Shown here piece by piece: positions 1 through 8,421 of a stretch of DNA of 55,425 bases. The stretch lies in contig NZ_AUCA01000024.1 of NCBI RefSeq assembly GCF_000429525.1, positions 1 to 55,425 on the forward strand, read 5' to 3'. How positions within the stretch are numbered: position 1 is the first letter of the stretch; every line of letters starts with the position of its first letter. The notes beneath the pieces were generated by a model. The model saw only the letters and a list, made by a program, of their open reading frames with translations. It had not been told where the DNA came from and searched no databases. The translations under genes were made by a program, and so were the position numbers. Origin of the DNA: Alicyclobacillus contaminans DSM 17975 (GTDB lineage: Bacteria > Bacillota > Bacilli > Alicyclobacillales > Alicyclobacillaceae).

Positions 1-336
1 AAAGTCAGTAAATCCCATCTTCGACTGGCGAAAGAGTTGCAGGGACGGACATACGACCAAATGTTTGCCCACACCACCATCGTCTTCGCACGATACATCA
101 TGTTGTCGGCGGCTGCTCGGGACGAGAAGGATCCAAGAACGATAGGAGCTCTCTTCTTCGACTGCTGTGACGAGCTCGAAGACATCCGGTTCGCCGACGC
201 CATGCGTCTGTTGATCGAACTGCTACGGTCCATCATGGAGGCAGCAGATGTTCATAACGGCACCGTGATCGACATGATTGTTGAACAGTTTATCACCCAT
301 TTACCCAGCGCTATCAAGGAAAAGCTGGCTGTCTAA
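1..336 (+). CDS. IS4-like transposase, C-terminal part (cut by window start)
   Basis: This is the last ~111 codons of a DDE transposase; the reading frame is open from base 1, so the gene begins outside the window. The visible piece has the layout typical of the C-terminus of a Firmicutes IS4-type transposase: a short basic stretch ending in LAKELQGRTYD, then AHTTIVFARYIML, then an acidic CCDEL segment and a helical tail. The catalytic DDE residues are not in view, so intactness cannot be judged. The stop lies about 50 bases before the next gene, so the element ends just upstream of the CoA operon and may have supplied or displaced its promoter. Family assignment is from remembered motif patterns. 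Confidence 0.75.
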   Translation, partial: KVSKSHLRLAKELQGRTYDQMFAHTTIVFARYIMLSAAARDEKDPRTIGALFFDCCDELEDIRFADAMRLLIELLRSIMEAADVHNGTVIDMIVEQFITHLPSAIKEKLAV

Positions 337-384
337 GGGTGCGAAACTTGAGTTATCCAAAATATAGAACGGGAGGACCTACAG

Positions 385-1161
385 ATGGAATTTGTCACGG
401 TGAAAAAGGAAAACGGCGTCGCTGAGGTGCATCTGCATATCGGTAAAGGCAATGCGTACGACTTCGAAGCTTACAAGGAATTGAATGCGGCCATTGACGA
501 GATTCGCGTGGATTCCAGCATTCACGTGGCCATCTTGATGAGCGATGTCCCGAAGTTTTTCTCCGTCGGTGCCAACGTGAACTTCCTCCGCTCGGCCGAC
601 CCGAAGTACAAGACGCAGTTCTGCCTGTTCTGCAATGAGACATTGGATAAAATCGCGCGCTCTCCGCAGATTTTCATCGCTATGCTCGAGGGGCACACCG
701 TCGGGGGAGGACTGGAGATGGCCATGGCTTGCGACCTGCGGTTTGCTGCCAATGCCGACTACCAGATTGGCCTGCCGGAAGTGACGCTGGGCGTATTGCC
801 GGGGACGGGGGGCACACAGCGGATGCTGCGCCTGATTGGGTACTCGAAGGCGCTCGATTTGTGCATCACGGGTCGCACGTTGTCGCCGGAGGAGGCGCTG
901 CAGTACGGCCTGGTGGACCGGGTCTTCGCTGCAGACGAAATTCGAGAGAAAACGTTTGAATACGCGCAGCAGCTGCTGAACAGCGCCACCTATGCAGTCA
1001 GTAACATCAAGCTTGCTATCATGAACGGCAAGGAGATGCCGCTGAACGCGGCGATTCGCTATGAAGGCGAACTGCAGAATCTGCTGTTTCGTTCCCAGGA
1101 CGCCAAGGAAGGGCTGGGCGCATTCCTGGAAAAGCGCACCCCCGCATTCCAGGGTGTGTGA
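385..1161 (+). CDS. Enoyl-CoA hydratase/isomerase family protein
   Basis: A 258-residue crotonase-fold protein of normal family length. The oxyanion-hole segments are readable: FFSVGANVNFL near residue 55-65 and GHTVGGGLEMAMACDLRFA near 96-114, followed by the GLPEVTLGVLPGTGGTQRM signature. It should hydrate or isomerise a CoA-linked unsaturated acid in the cytoplasm. A good ribosome site (GGGAGG) lies a few bases before the ATG. It is the first gene of a co-directional set with a CoA ligase, a thioesterase and an aldehyde dehydrogenase, which suggests breakdown of an aromatic or branched acid. The exact substrate cannot be told from sequence. The C-terminal region (KEGLGAFLEKRTPAFQG) is normal for the family. 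Confidence 0.88.
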   Translation: MEFVTVKKENGVAEVHLHIGKGNAYDFEAYKELNAAIDEIRVDSSIHVAILMSDVPKFFSVGANVNFLRSADPKYKTQFCLFCNETLDKIARSPQIFIAMLEGHTVGGGLEMAMACDLRFAANADYQIGLPEVTLGVLPGTGGTQRMLRLIGYSKALDLCITGRTLSPEEALQYGLVDRVFAADEIREKTFEYAQQLLNSATYAVSNIKLAIMNGKEMPLNAAIRYEGELQNLLFRSQDAKEGLGAFLEKRTPAFQGV

Positions 1162-1270
1162 GCGTGGAGACGGTGAGGAAGCGACCGACCTTGGGATCGG
1201 GCGCTTCCTTCGGTGCGATTCTCGCGTCATGTTTGCAAGGGATGACCAAAAGGATTGGAGTTGTTGGGAA

Positions 1271-2863
1271 ATGGCACTCCCACAGAAAACGGTGTTTTCC
1301 CTGTCCACGCATGACCGTTACAACGCTGCCGTGTACTTCATAGACAGAAACCTGGAACTTGGGTTGGCGGACAAAGTTGCGATTCGAAGTGATGACGGGG
1401 ATGTTACGTATGGGGATTTGTACCAATTGATGAATCGCGTGGGCAACGGGCTGAAGGCGCTCCAAGTATACATGGAGAATCGCGTGGCCCTGTTGCTACA
1501 CGACTCGGTGGAGTTCATTGCGTCGTTTTTCGGAACAGTGAAAATCGGGGGTATTCCCATACCCGTCAATACCCTGTTAAGCCCGCAGGACCACGTTTAC
1601 ATCCTCAATGACAGTCGAGCCAAGGTTGCCATCATCGAAGCCGGCCTCTGGCAGCGCCTACGCGACATGGGTGCCGCTTTGCCTTTCTTGAAGCACGTGG
1701 TTGTGGTCTGCCGCACGGGTGAGACGGCCCCGCCGGAAAGCTTGGATTTCTCGGCATGGGCGGCGGAACAACCTCCCGAGCTTGCGCCGGCGGACACGGT
1801 CTACGACGACGCGGCCTTCTGGCTGTACACCTCCGGCAGCACGGGCAAGCCCAAGGGCGTCATCCATCTGCAGCACGATATGGAAGTGGCCCTGCACAAT
1901 TACGCAGAGAACATCCTTCGGATGGGGGCCGACGACGTCACCTTTTCCGCCTCCAAGTTGTTTTTCGCCTACGGTATGGGCAACGGTATGTATTTTCCAC
2001 TCGGGGTTGGTGGCACGACAGTTCTGCTGCGCCAACCGCCGACGCCGCAGGCTGTGATGGAGACGGTGCAGAAGTATCGGCCCACTCTCTTTTTCGGCGT
2101 GCCCACACTGTATGCGGCGATGCTGGATTACGTCGAGAAGACCAAGCGGTCATTCGATTTTTCCTCGGTCCGCCAGGGGGTCTCTGCCGGAGAACCGCTG
2201 CCGCCGGCCATCTTCCACCGCTTTCGAGAGGTATTCGGCGTGGAGATTCTCGATGGCATCGGCTCCACAGAGGCGCTCCACATCTACATCAGCAATCGGG
2301 CGGGGGAGGTTCAGCCGGGGAGCACCGGCCAGCTGGTGCCTGGTTACGAAGCGCGGATTGTGGACGAGGAAGGTCGACCGGTGCCACCCGGAGAACTGGG
2401 AGAACTGATGCTCTCCGGCGATTCGCTCGCCGCCGGGTACTGGAACCTGCATGTCCAAACCTGTACCAAATTTCATGGGGCTTGGTTGCGGACAGGGGAT
2501 AGCTACTATCGTGATGAAAACGATTTCTTTTGGTATTGTGGACGTGTGGACGACATGTTAAAGTCCGGGGGTATCTGGGTCTCGCCGATTGAAATTGAGA
2601 ATACCCTGATGGAGCATGAGGCTGTGCTCGAGGTGGCTGTGATTGGCGTCAAGGACAGGAACGGCCTGGAGAAGCCGTGGGCGTTTGTGGTGCCGAAGGA
2701 ACAGGCCGACGCGGCAGAGCTGGAGGCCGTGTTGGTGCGATTTGTCCGGGAGCGGCTCGCGCACTACAAATGTCCGAAGCGATTCGTCTTCGTGGAGGAC
2801 CTTCCGAAGACGGCGACGGGCAAGATTCAACGGTACAAGCTGAGAGAGGGCGTGCACGCGTGA
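1271..2863 (+). CDS. Benzoate-CoA ligase-like AMP-forming acyl-CoA synthetase
   Basis: A 530-residue member of the ANL superfamily that activates a carboxylic acid with ATP and CoA. The phosphate-binding loop YTSGSTGKPKG is at residues 186-196; the A5-type motif DGIGSTEALHIY and the hinge region WYCGRVDDMLKSGG follow. The C-terminal catalytic lysine sits in TATGKIQRYK (about K518). The start NAAVYFIDRNLELGLADKVA and overall length fit the benzoate/4-hydroxybenzoate-CoA ligase branch. The frame is open further upstream, but the ATG at 1271 gives the family-typical N-terminus. It lies 109 bases after the hydratase gene in the same operon. The true acid is not determined; benzoate is an inference from subfamily resemblance. 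Confidence 0.82.
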   Translation: MALPQKTVFSLSTHDRYNAAVYFIDRNLELGLADKVAIRSDDGDVTYGDLYQLMNRVGNGLKALQVYMENRVALLLHDSVEFIASFFGTVKIGGIPIPVNTLLSPQDHVYILNDSRAKVAIIEAGLWQRLRDMGAALPFLKHVVVVCRTGETAPPESLDFSAWAAEQPPELAPADTVYDDAAFWLYTSGSTGKPKGVIHLQHDMEVALHNYAENILRMGADDVTFSASKLFFAYGMGNGMYFPLGVGGTTVLLRQPPTPQAVMETVQKYRPTLFFGVPTLYAAMLDYVEKTKRSFDFSSVRQGVSAGEPLPPAIFHRFREVFGVEILDGIGSTEALHIYISNRAGEVQPGSTGQLVPGYEARIVDEEGRPVPPGELGELMLSGDSLAAGYWNLHVQTCTKFHGAWLRTGDSYYRDENDFFWYCGRVDDMLKSGGIWVSPIEIENTLMEHEAVLEVAVIGVKDRNGLEKPWAFVVPKEQADAAELEAVLVRFVRERLAHYKCPKRFVFVEDLPKTATGKIQRYKLREGVHA

Positions 2864-2918
2864 ACCGGATCCCAGCACAGCAGCGAGACGAACTGTTCGC
2901 TGCGAAGGAGGTGGGCGA

Positions 2919-4733
2919 GTGACAGGAAAGATACGGCAGGCGGCAGTGCGGCGGGACTTGGTGGAAGTGGCTCGCGGTGAGCGCGCGCCCACGTTGTGGG
3001 TGCGCGGCGGGCGCGTGGTCAACGTGTATTCCGGGGAGATCTTGCCGGCGGACGTGGCGGTGTACAAGGACCGCATTGCCTACGTGGGCCAGCGTCCACG
3101 AAAGTTGGATGAACAGACTGTGGTGGTGGACGCCACGGACATGCTGGTGACGCCGGGCTTCATAGAGTCGCACGCGCATCCTTGGGTGCTCTACAACCCA
3201 CGGAGTCTGACTGAGAAAGTGGTGCCCCTCGGAACCACTACGATAGTTCACGACAACCTGTTTTTCTACCTGCACTTCGGCGCGGAGGGGTTTGCCCGGC
3301 TGATGGATGCGGTGCGCGCCCTGCCGGGCCTGCACTTGTGGCTGATTCGGCTCGTCTCTCAGGCGGAATATCCGGGTGAACACGAAGAGTTTGCTCCGGC
3401 GCGGCTAAAACCGTTGCTCGACTATCCGGACGTGGTCGGTACCGCTGAGGTCACGCGCTGGCCGATGCTGTACGACGCGGACGCGGCGTTGCTGGAGGTC
3501 ATTGACCACGCCAAGGCGCTCGGCAAGATTTCGGATGGCCACACGTCCGGGTGCTCCTACGAGCGCTTGAACGCCATTGTGGCGGCGGGCATCAGCGCGT
3601 GCCACGAGGCGATTCGGGCGGAGGAGGTGTTGGACCGGCTGCGCCTGGGTCTCTGGACCACTCTCCGCAACAGTTCACTGCGTCCAGACTTACCGGAAAT
3701 TGTACGCGCAGTGACGGAGCACCAAGTGCACACGCACCGGCTGATGATGACCACGGACGGCCCGCATCCGGGATTTATTGAAGAAAACGGTTTTGTGGAT
3801 GGACTGTTGCGCCGGGCGGTGGAACTGGGTGTGCCACCGGTGCAGGCCATTCAGATGGTCACGCTCAATCCGGCCGTCTACCTGGGGCTTGACGAACACA
3901 TTGGCGGCATTGCGCCCGGTCGTCGGGCGGACATGGTACTGCTGCCGGATCTACGACATTTTCGGCCAAGGGCGGTGGTGGCAGGCGGGCGTTTGGTGGC
4001 AGAGCACGGTCGGTGGACCGCACCACCGCCGGGCATCGACTGGCACGCCTTCCCCGAAACCAAGCCGATCACGGTTCCGGCGGCGCAGTGGCGGAATCCA
4101 GCTCTGTATCGTCATCCTGCGCCTGCATCGGCCGCCGAGGTCACCGTACCGGTGATTCACTTCAAGTCTGCCGTCATCACCGAGCGGAGGGATGTGACCT
4201 TGCCGGTGATGGACGGAGCGGTGGACCTCAGTCAACATTCCGGCCTGATTTTCGGGGCGCTGTTAGAGCGTTCAGGCGCCTGGCTGGCGCATGGGCTGCT
4301 GGCGAACTTTCTGGACGGTGTGGAGGGGTTGGCCAGCACGTACAACACCACCACCCACATCCTGGCTATGGGGCGCAATCCACAGGCGATGGCGCAGGCC
4401 GCGGCGCGTGTCTCCGAACTTGGCGGCGGCATCGTGTTGGTGGAGAACGGTCAAGTGGTGCTGGAAATCCCGCTGCCACTGGCGGGGATGATGACCGACA
4501 GTGGATTATTCGACCAGGCGGCGGCCTACTACCGTGTGCTCGCCGACGCAGTGGCGGCACGGGGATATCCGTTTCATGATATTCTCTATTCGCTCTTGTT
4601 CTTGACCTGCGACAACCTTCCCGGACTGCGATTGACGCCGCACGGATTGCTGGATGTGAAGACCAAGAAGGTATTGCTGCCCTCAGTGAAGAATCCATTA
4701 AAGTGTACACAGACCGCGCAAAGCCGCCGGTAA
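2919..4733 (+). CDS. Adenine deaminase-like amidohydrolase (YerA type)
   Basis: A 604-residue amidohydrolase-superfamily protein. The N-terminal beta-sandwich (LWVRGGRVVNVYSGEILPADVAV) leads into PGFIESHAHPWVLYNP, which holds the first metal-binding HxH. DGHTSGCSYERLNA and the TTDGPHPGFIEENGFVD segment carry further metal-site residues, and the C-terminal third matches the adenine deaminase tail domain. It begins with GTG after a strong AAGGAGGTG ribosome site. The sequence resembles the B. subtilis YerA branch more than classical AdeC, and YerA-type enzymes lack a firmly known substrate. Its place between a CoA ligase and a thioesterase is odd for purine salvage, so another cyclic amide or amine substrate is possible. 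Confidence 0.75.
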   Translation: MTGKIRQAAVRRDLVEVARGERAPTLWVRGGRVVNVYSGEILPADVAVYKDRIAYVGQRPRKLDEQTVVVDATDMLVTPGFIESHAHPWVLYNPRSLTEKVVPLGTTTIVHDNLFFYLHFGAEGFARLMDAVRALPGLHLWLIRLVSQAEYPGEHEEFAPARLKPLLDYPDVVGTAEVTRWPMLYDADAALLEVIDHAKALGKISDGHTSGCSYERLNAIVAAGISACHEAIRAEEVLDRLRLGLWTTLRNSSLRPDLPEIVRAVTEHQVHTHRLMMTTDGPHPGFIEENGFVDGLLRRAVELGVPPVQAIQMVTLNPAVYLGLDEHIGGIAPGRRADMVLLPDLRHFRPRAVVAGGRLVAEHGRWTAPPPGIDWHAFPETKPITVPAAQWRNPALYRHPAPASAAEVTVPVIHFKSAVITERRDVTLPVMDGAVDLSQHSGLIFGALLERSGAWLAHGLLANFLDGVEGLASTYNTTTHILAMGRNPQAMAQAAARVSELGGGIVLVENGQVVLEIPLPLAGMMTDSGLFDQAAAYYRVLADAVAARGYPFHDILYSLLFLTCDNLPGLRLTPHGLLDVKTKKVLLPSVKNPLKCTQTAQSRR

Positions 4734-4762
4734 AGGTGTATGGACGGAGGGGCTGAACGTTT

Positions 4763-5161
4763 ATGAAAGCGTTTACCACAAAGGAGCGAGTGGCGTTTTT
4801 TGAAACGGATGCGGCTGGCATCATCCACTTCATGTTTGCCCTCCGCTACTTTGAGATGGGTGAGCGTGAAGCCATGCGCACTATCGGGGTCAAGATTGGC
4901 GACGTCAGGCGCGGCGGCACGGAGTTTCCACGGGTGCATCTGGTGTGCGATTACCACCGGCCGCTGTACTACGATGACGTCATCGAGATTCGCACGGTCT
5001 GTCGAGCCATCGGACGCTCGTCCATCACCTGGGGGCATCAAATATACCGCGATGGCGAACTGTGCATCAGCGGGCAGATGAAGGTGGTGCACGTGGACAG
5101 CCAGACCGGTCGTCCACGGCGCGTTCCGGACGCGTGGCGGGCGCACCTGCTCGGCGACTGA
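4763..5161 (+). CDS. 4-hydroxybenzoyl-CoA thioesterase family protein
   Basis: A compact 132-residue single hot-dog domain protein. The diagnostic active-site stretch FFETDAAGIIHF lies at residues 12-23, with D16 in the position of the catalytic aspartate of 4HBT-type thioesterases. The rest (HLVCDYHRPLYYDDVIEIRT, then SITWGHQIY) follows the usual sheet order. It would hydrolyse an acyl- or aroyl-CoA to the free acid and CoA, perhaps to recover CoA from dead-end intermediates of this operon. The gene is 29 bases after the amidohydrolase. Substrate is inferred only from family and neighbours. Confidence 0.8.
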   Translation: MKAFTTKERVAFFETDAAGIIHFMFALRYFEMGEREAMRTIGVKIGDVRRGGTEFPRVHLVCDYHRPLYYDDVIEIRTVCRAIGRSSITWGHQIYRDGELCISGQMKVVHVDSQTGRPRRVPDAWRAHLLGD

Positions 5162-5238
5162 GTTGTGCGCAATCCGGACACCGTTCCCTCCGGGGCACGC
5201 GGGATGCGACAAAACGTTTCAAGGAGAGGATGGGGAAG

Positions 5239-6708
5239 ATGGAGCTGAAACCGCGCGTTGTTGAATTTCTGAAAGGTACGAAGCGTCTGTTCATCAACGG
5301 GGAATTTGTGGATTCCGTATCTGGTAAGACGTTTGAGACCTACAATCCGGCCACGGGCGAGGTCCTCGCCGTGGTGTCCGAAGCTGGGCCGGAAGACGTG
5401 GACCGGGCGGTTCAGGCTGCGCGCAAGGCGTTCGACGAGGGCAAGTGGGCGCGCATGAGCCCGGCACGTCGGAGTCGGTTGATGTATCTGTTGGCGGACG
5501 CCATGGAGGCCCACAAGGAAGAGCTGGCTCAGTTGGAAACGCTGGACAACGGGAAGCCCATTCGCGAATCCATGCACGGCGACATCCCGCTCGCCATTGA
5601 ACATATCCGCTACTATGCGGGATGGGCCACCAAAATCACGGGGCAAACCATTCCAGTGAGCGGCAACTTCTTCAATTACACGCGCCATGAACCCGTGGGC
5701 GTGGTTGGTCAGATCATTCCCTGGAACTTTCCGCTGTTGATGGCCGTATGGAAAATTGGCGCAGCACTGGCGATGGGCTGCACAGTGGTGCTGAAGCCCG
5801 CGGAACAAACGCCGCTGTCGGCGCTGTATCTGGCCGCCCTGGTGCAGGAAGTCGGATTCCCAGAAGGCGTGTTCAACGTGGTGCCAGGCTTTGGCGAAAC
5901 GACCGGCGCGGCGCTGGTGGAGCATCCGAAGGTGGACAAAATTGCGTTCACCGGCTCCACGGCAGTGGGCAAAATCATCATGAAGCAGGCTGCAGACACC
6001 ATGAAGCGCGTAACGCTGGAGCTCGGTGGTAAATCGCCGAACATCATTCTGCCGGACGCCGACATGAAGCGAGCCATTCCAGGTGCCTTCATGGGCATCA
6101 TGTTCAACCAGGGGCAGGTGTGCTGCGCCGGATCACGGCTGTTCATCCAGAAGAAAGTGTACGACAACGTCGTGGCGGACCTTGCCGATTTGGCGAAGAA
6201 GGTGAAACAAGGCCCCGGCTTGGACGAGAGCACGGAGATGGGGCCGCTGGTCTCCGACGAGCAGCAGGCGCGTGTGCTGCGGTATATCGAAGCGGGCCGC
6301 CAAGAAGGGGCGCAGGTGGTGGTTGGCGGAGCGTCAGTGTTTGACAAGGGCTACTTTGTCGCCCCCACCATTTTTGCCGACGTGAAGGATGAGATGACAA
6401 TTGCCCGCGAGGAGATCTTCGGGCCGGTGGTTGCGGCCATGCCGTTCGAGGACCTGGACGACGTGATTCGGCGGGCCAATGACAGCGACTATGGACTCGC
6501 CGCCGGACTGTGGACGGAAAATCTCCGCAGTGCGCACTATGTGGCGAGCAAACTGAAGGCTGGCACCGTCTGGGTGAACTGCTACAATGCATTCGATGCT
6601 GCAGCTCCGTTTGGCGGTTATAAGCAATCGGGCATCGGACGCGAGATGGGCAGCTACGCGTTGAATAACTACACCGAAGTGAAGGACGTCTGGATCAATC
6701 TCAGCTGA
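5239..6708 (+). CDS. NAD(P)-dependent aldehyde dehydrogenase
   Basis: A 489-residue ALDH-superfamily enzyme of standard length. Visible motifs are GVVGQIIPWNFPLLM (cofactor site), FTGSTAVGK, LELGGKSPNIILPDAD with the general-base glutamate, and the catalytic cysteine region FNQGQVCCAGSR. The end PFGGYKQSGIGREMG is class-typical. The ATG at 5239 is preferred to the in-frame ATG at 5230 because AGGAG at 5222-5226 is better spaced from it. This is the classical betaine/retinal-type ALDH, not a CoA-acylating or BoxD-type enzyme. It is the last gene of the operon and is followed by a strong terminator. It probably oxidises an aldehyde intermediate of the pathway. Confidence 0.9.
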   Translation: MELKPRVVEFLKGTKRLFINGEFVDSVSGKTFETYNPATGEVLAVVSEAGPEDVDRAVQAARKAFDEGKWARMSPARRSRLMYLLADAMEAHKEELAQLETLDNGKPIRESMHGDIPLAIEHIRYYAGWATKITGQTIPVSGNFFNYTRHEPVGVVGQIIPWNFPLLMAVWKIGAALAMGCTVVLKPAEQTPLSALYLAALVQEVGFPEGVFNVVPGFGETTGAALVEHPKVDKIAFTGSTAVGKIIMKQAADTMKRVTLELGGKSPNIILPDADMKRAIPGAFMGIMFNQGQVCCAGSRLFIQKKVYDNVVADLADLAKKVKQGPGLDESTEMGPLVSDEQQARVLRYIEAGRQEGAQVVVGGASVFDKGYFVAPTIFADVKDEMTIAREEIFGPVVAAMPFEDLDDVIRRANDSDYGLAAGLWTENLRSAHYVASKLKAGTVWVNCYNAFDAAAPFGGYKQSGIGREMGSYALNNYTEVKDVWINLS

Positions 6709-6733
6709 CCGTTTGAGAGAGAATCGCCTGATA

Positions 6734-6769
6734 CAGAGCTTCCCCGTCGTGAGGGGAAGCTCTGTTTTT
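6734..6769 (+). terminator. Rho-independent terminator after the CoA/aldehyde operon
   Basis: A perfect 12-bp stem (CAGAGCTTCCCC, 6734-6745, with GGGGAAGCTCTG, 6753-6764) around a 7-base loop is followed by five Ts. It lies 25 bases after the aldehyde dehydrogenase stop and separates that operon from ppx. Confidence 0.92.
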
Positions 6770-6873
6770 AAATTTTCCGTAAAGCAGCGGGAACTTTGAA
6801 ACAGCCGAATGAACACATTTTGCACAGTACACAATGTGGAGGAGCAACGGTGGGACAGGTTGGAGGATTTGGC

Positions 6874-8421
6874 ATGGCGGTTGGGATGAAGGCGGTGATT
6901 GACCTGGGATCGAACTCGGTCCGGCTGGTGGTGTATCAACAGGGGCCGCACGGGACACAGCATGAGGTGGAGGATCTGAAGCAGACGGTGCGGCTGAGCA
7001 GTCACCTCACCCCGAAAAACAAGATCACGGACCGAGGCATTGCGCTGACGGTGCAGGTGATTCATGAGTTCAAGCGGCTGTGCGATGCGTACGGCGTCAC
7101 CGAAGTGATTGGCGTGGCCACCCAGGCAGTCCGCATGGCCGTGAATCAAGCGGAGCTGCTCGACCGGATTCGGAAGGAAACCGGCATTGCCTTTCGGGTT
7201 CTGTCCGGGGCGGAGGAAGCTTATTACGGATACCTGGCGGTGGTTAACACGGTTCCGTTGGACGAGGCGGTGATGGTGGACGTGGGCGGCGGCAGCACGG
7301 AGATCACCTATTTCCGAAACCGGGTAATGGTCCAGCAGATATCCATTCCGTTCGGCGCTGTGTCGTTGACGCGCCGGTTTCTCCGCACAGATCCGCCGTC
7401 CCAGAAAGACGTCAACAAGTTGGAGCGGGCCATTCGGAAGCAGTTGGACGCCTGCGAATGGTTGAAGGGACTGCGCTGCCCGGTGGTCGGCGTGGGCGGC
7501 ACCGCGCGCACCATCGCCCGCATCCATCAGCGCCGCCGGCACTATCCGCTCGGAATTATCCACGGTTATGAGATGTGGCCCACGGAGGTTACGGCGATTC
7601 TCGACATGCTGCGTTCCACGCCGCCGGAAAAGCGAAGTGAAATCAACGGGCTTTCGGATGACCGGGCAGACATCATCGTAGCTGGAGCAGTCATGCTCGA
7701 CCAGGTGCTGCAGCGAGTGGAAGCGTCACGCCTGGTCATCAGCAACAAGGGGCTGCGCGACGGCATTCTCATGGAACAGATTTTGCAGCACCGCGGAGAA
7801 TCGGTGCTGTCGGACATGCTGGGTTACAGTCTCGAGAACAACCTCCGTCGCTTTCAAAGCAGCCAGCGCCGCTCTGGTCACGTCTGGCATCTGACCCAAC
7901 GGTTGTACGCCGCATTGGTGGAACAGGGCTGGTGGACCGACGACGCCGAGGTCTGGCGCTGGCTCCGGGTGGCCGCTCTACTTCAGGATCTTGGGCGCGC
8001 CATCAGCATCTACAATACGAGCAAGCACACTTTTTATTTAATCCTTCAAGTGTCGTTGTTCGGCATCAGCCATCGCGACCGCGTTCTGGCGGCGGCCATC
8101 GCGGCGTACAAAACCAGCAAGCGGACACAGGCGCTTCTGGCGAACTATCAGGAGTTTTTAGAGGAAGAGGACCTGCTCGCCATCAGCAAGGCCGGGGTGC
8201 TGCTGGGATTGGTCCGGAGTCTGGACAGAACGGGCATGGGGAACGTGCGCGACCTTCACCTCATCCCTGCACAAGGGGCATGGAAACTCTGCCTGGATGT
8301 GGAGCGCCCGCTGGGGGTTGAACTCGACGCGTCTTCCAAATGGTTAAAAAAATGGCGCAAGGTGTTTCAGAAGGAGATCCGGTTGGAGGTGAATCCGCAT
8401 GAACGTGCCAAAGATGTATGA
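6874..8421 (+). CDS. ppx: Exopolyphosphatase, Ppx/GppA family
   Basis: A 515-residue ASKHA-fold phosphatase that trims phosphate from polyphosphate (GppA-type enzymes also hydrolyse pppGpp). The opening VIDLGSNSVRLVVY is the first phosphate-binding loop and MVDVGGGSTEITYF is the second; GAVSLTRRFL follows. Residues beyond about 310 form the helical HD-like C-terminal domain of long Ppx proteins. Two starts have good ribosome sites: ATG 6874 (GGAGG at 6862-6866) and in-frame GTG 6850. The ATG fits the family N-terminus better. The gene overlaps ppk by 23 bases, so synthesis and breakdown of polyphosphate are encoded together, probably with coupled translation. Confidence 0.88.
   Translation: MAVGMKAVIDLGSNSVRLVVYQQGPHGTQHEVEDLKQTVRLSSHLTPKNKITDRGIALTVQVIHEFKRLCDAYGVTEVIGVATQAVRMAVNQAELLDRIRKETGIAFRVLSGAEEAYYGYLAVVNTVPLDEAVMVDVGGGSTEITYFRNRVMVQQISIPFGAVSLTRRFLRTDPPSQKDVNKLERAIRKQLDACEWLKGLRCPVVGVGGTARTIARIHQRRRHYPLGIIHGYEMWPTEVTAILDMLRSTPPEKRSEINGLSDDRADIIVAGAVMLDQVLQRVEASRLVISNKGLRDGILMEQILQHRGESVLSDMLGYSLENNLRRFQSSQRRSGHVWHLTQRLYAALVEQGWWTDDAEVWRWLRVAALLQDLGRAISIYNTSKHTFYLILQVSLFGISHRDRVLAAAIAAYKTSKRTQALLANYQEFLEEEDLLAISKAGVLLGLVRSLDRTGMGNVRDLHLIPAQGAWKLCLDVERPLGVELDASSKWLKKWRKVFQKEIRLEVNPHERAKDV

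Noticed and set aside
379-1308. A minus-strand frame of 309 codons over the enoyl-CoA hydratase gene
   Set aside because: Shadow of the hydratase, which has intact crotonase motifs and a proper ribosome site.
385-6708. Assignment of the first operon to the aerobic box (benzoyl-CoA epoxidation) pathway
   Set aside because: Neither BoxA, BoxB nor BoxC is present, and the ALDH is of the betaine/retinal type rather than BoxD. Only the ligase resembles benzoate metabolism.
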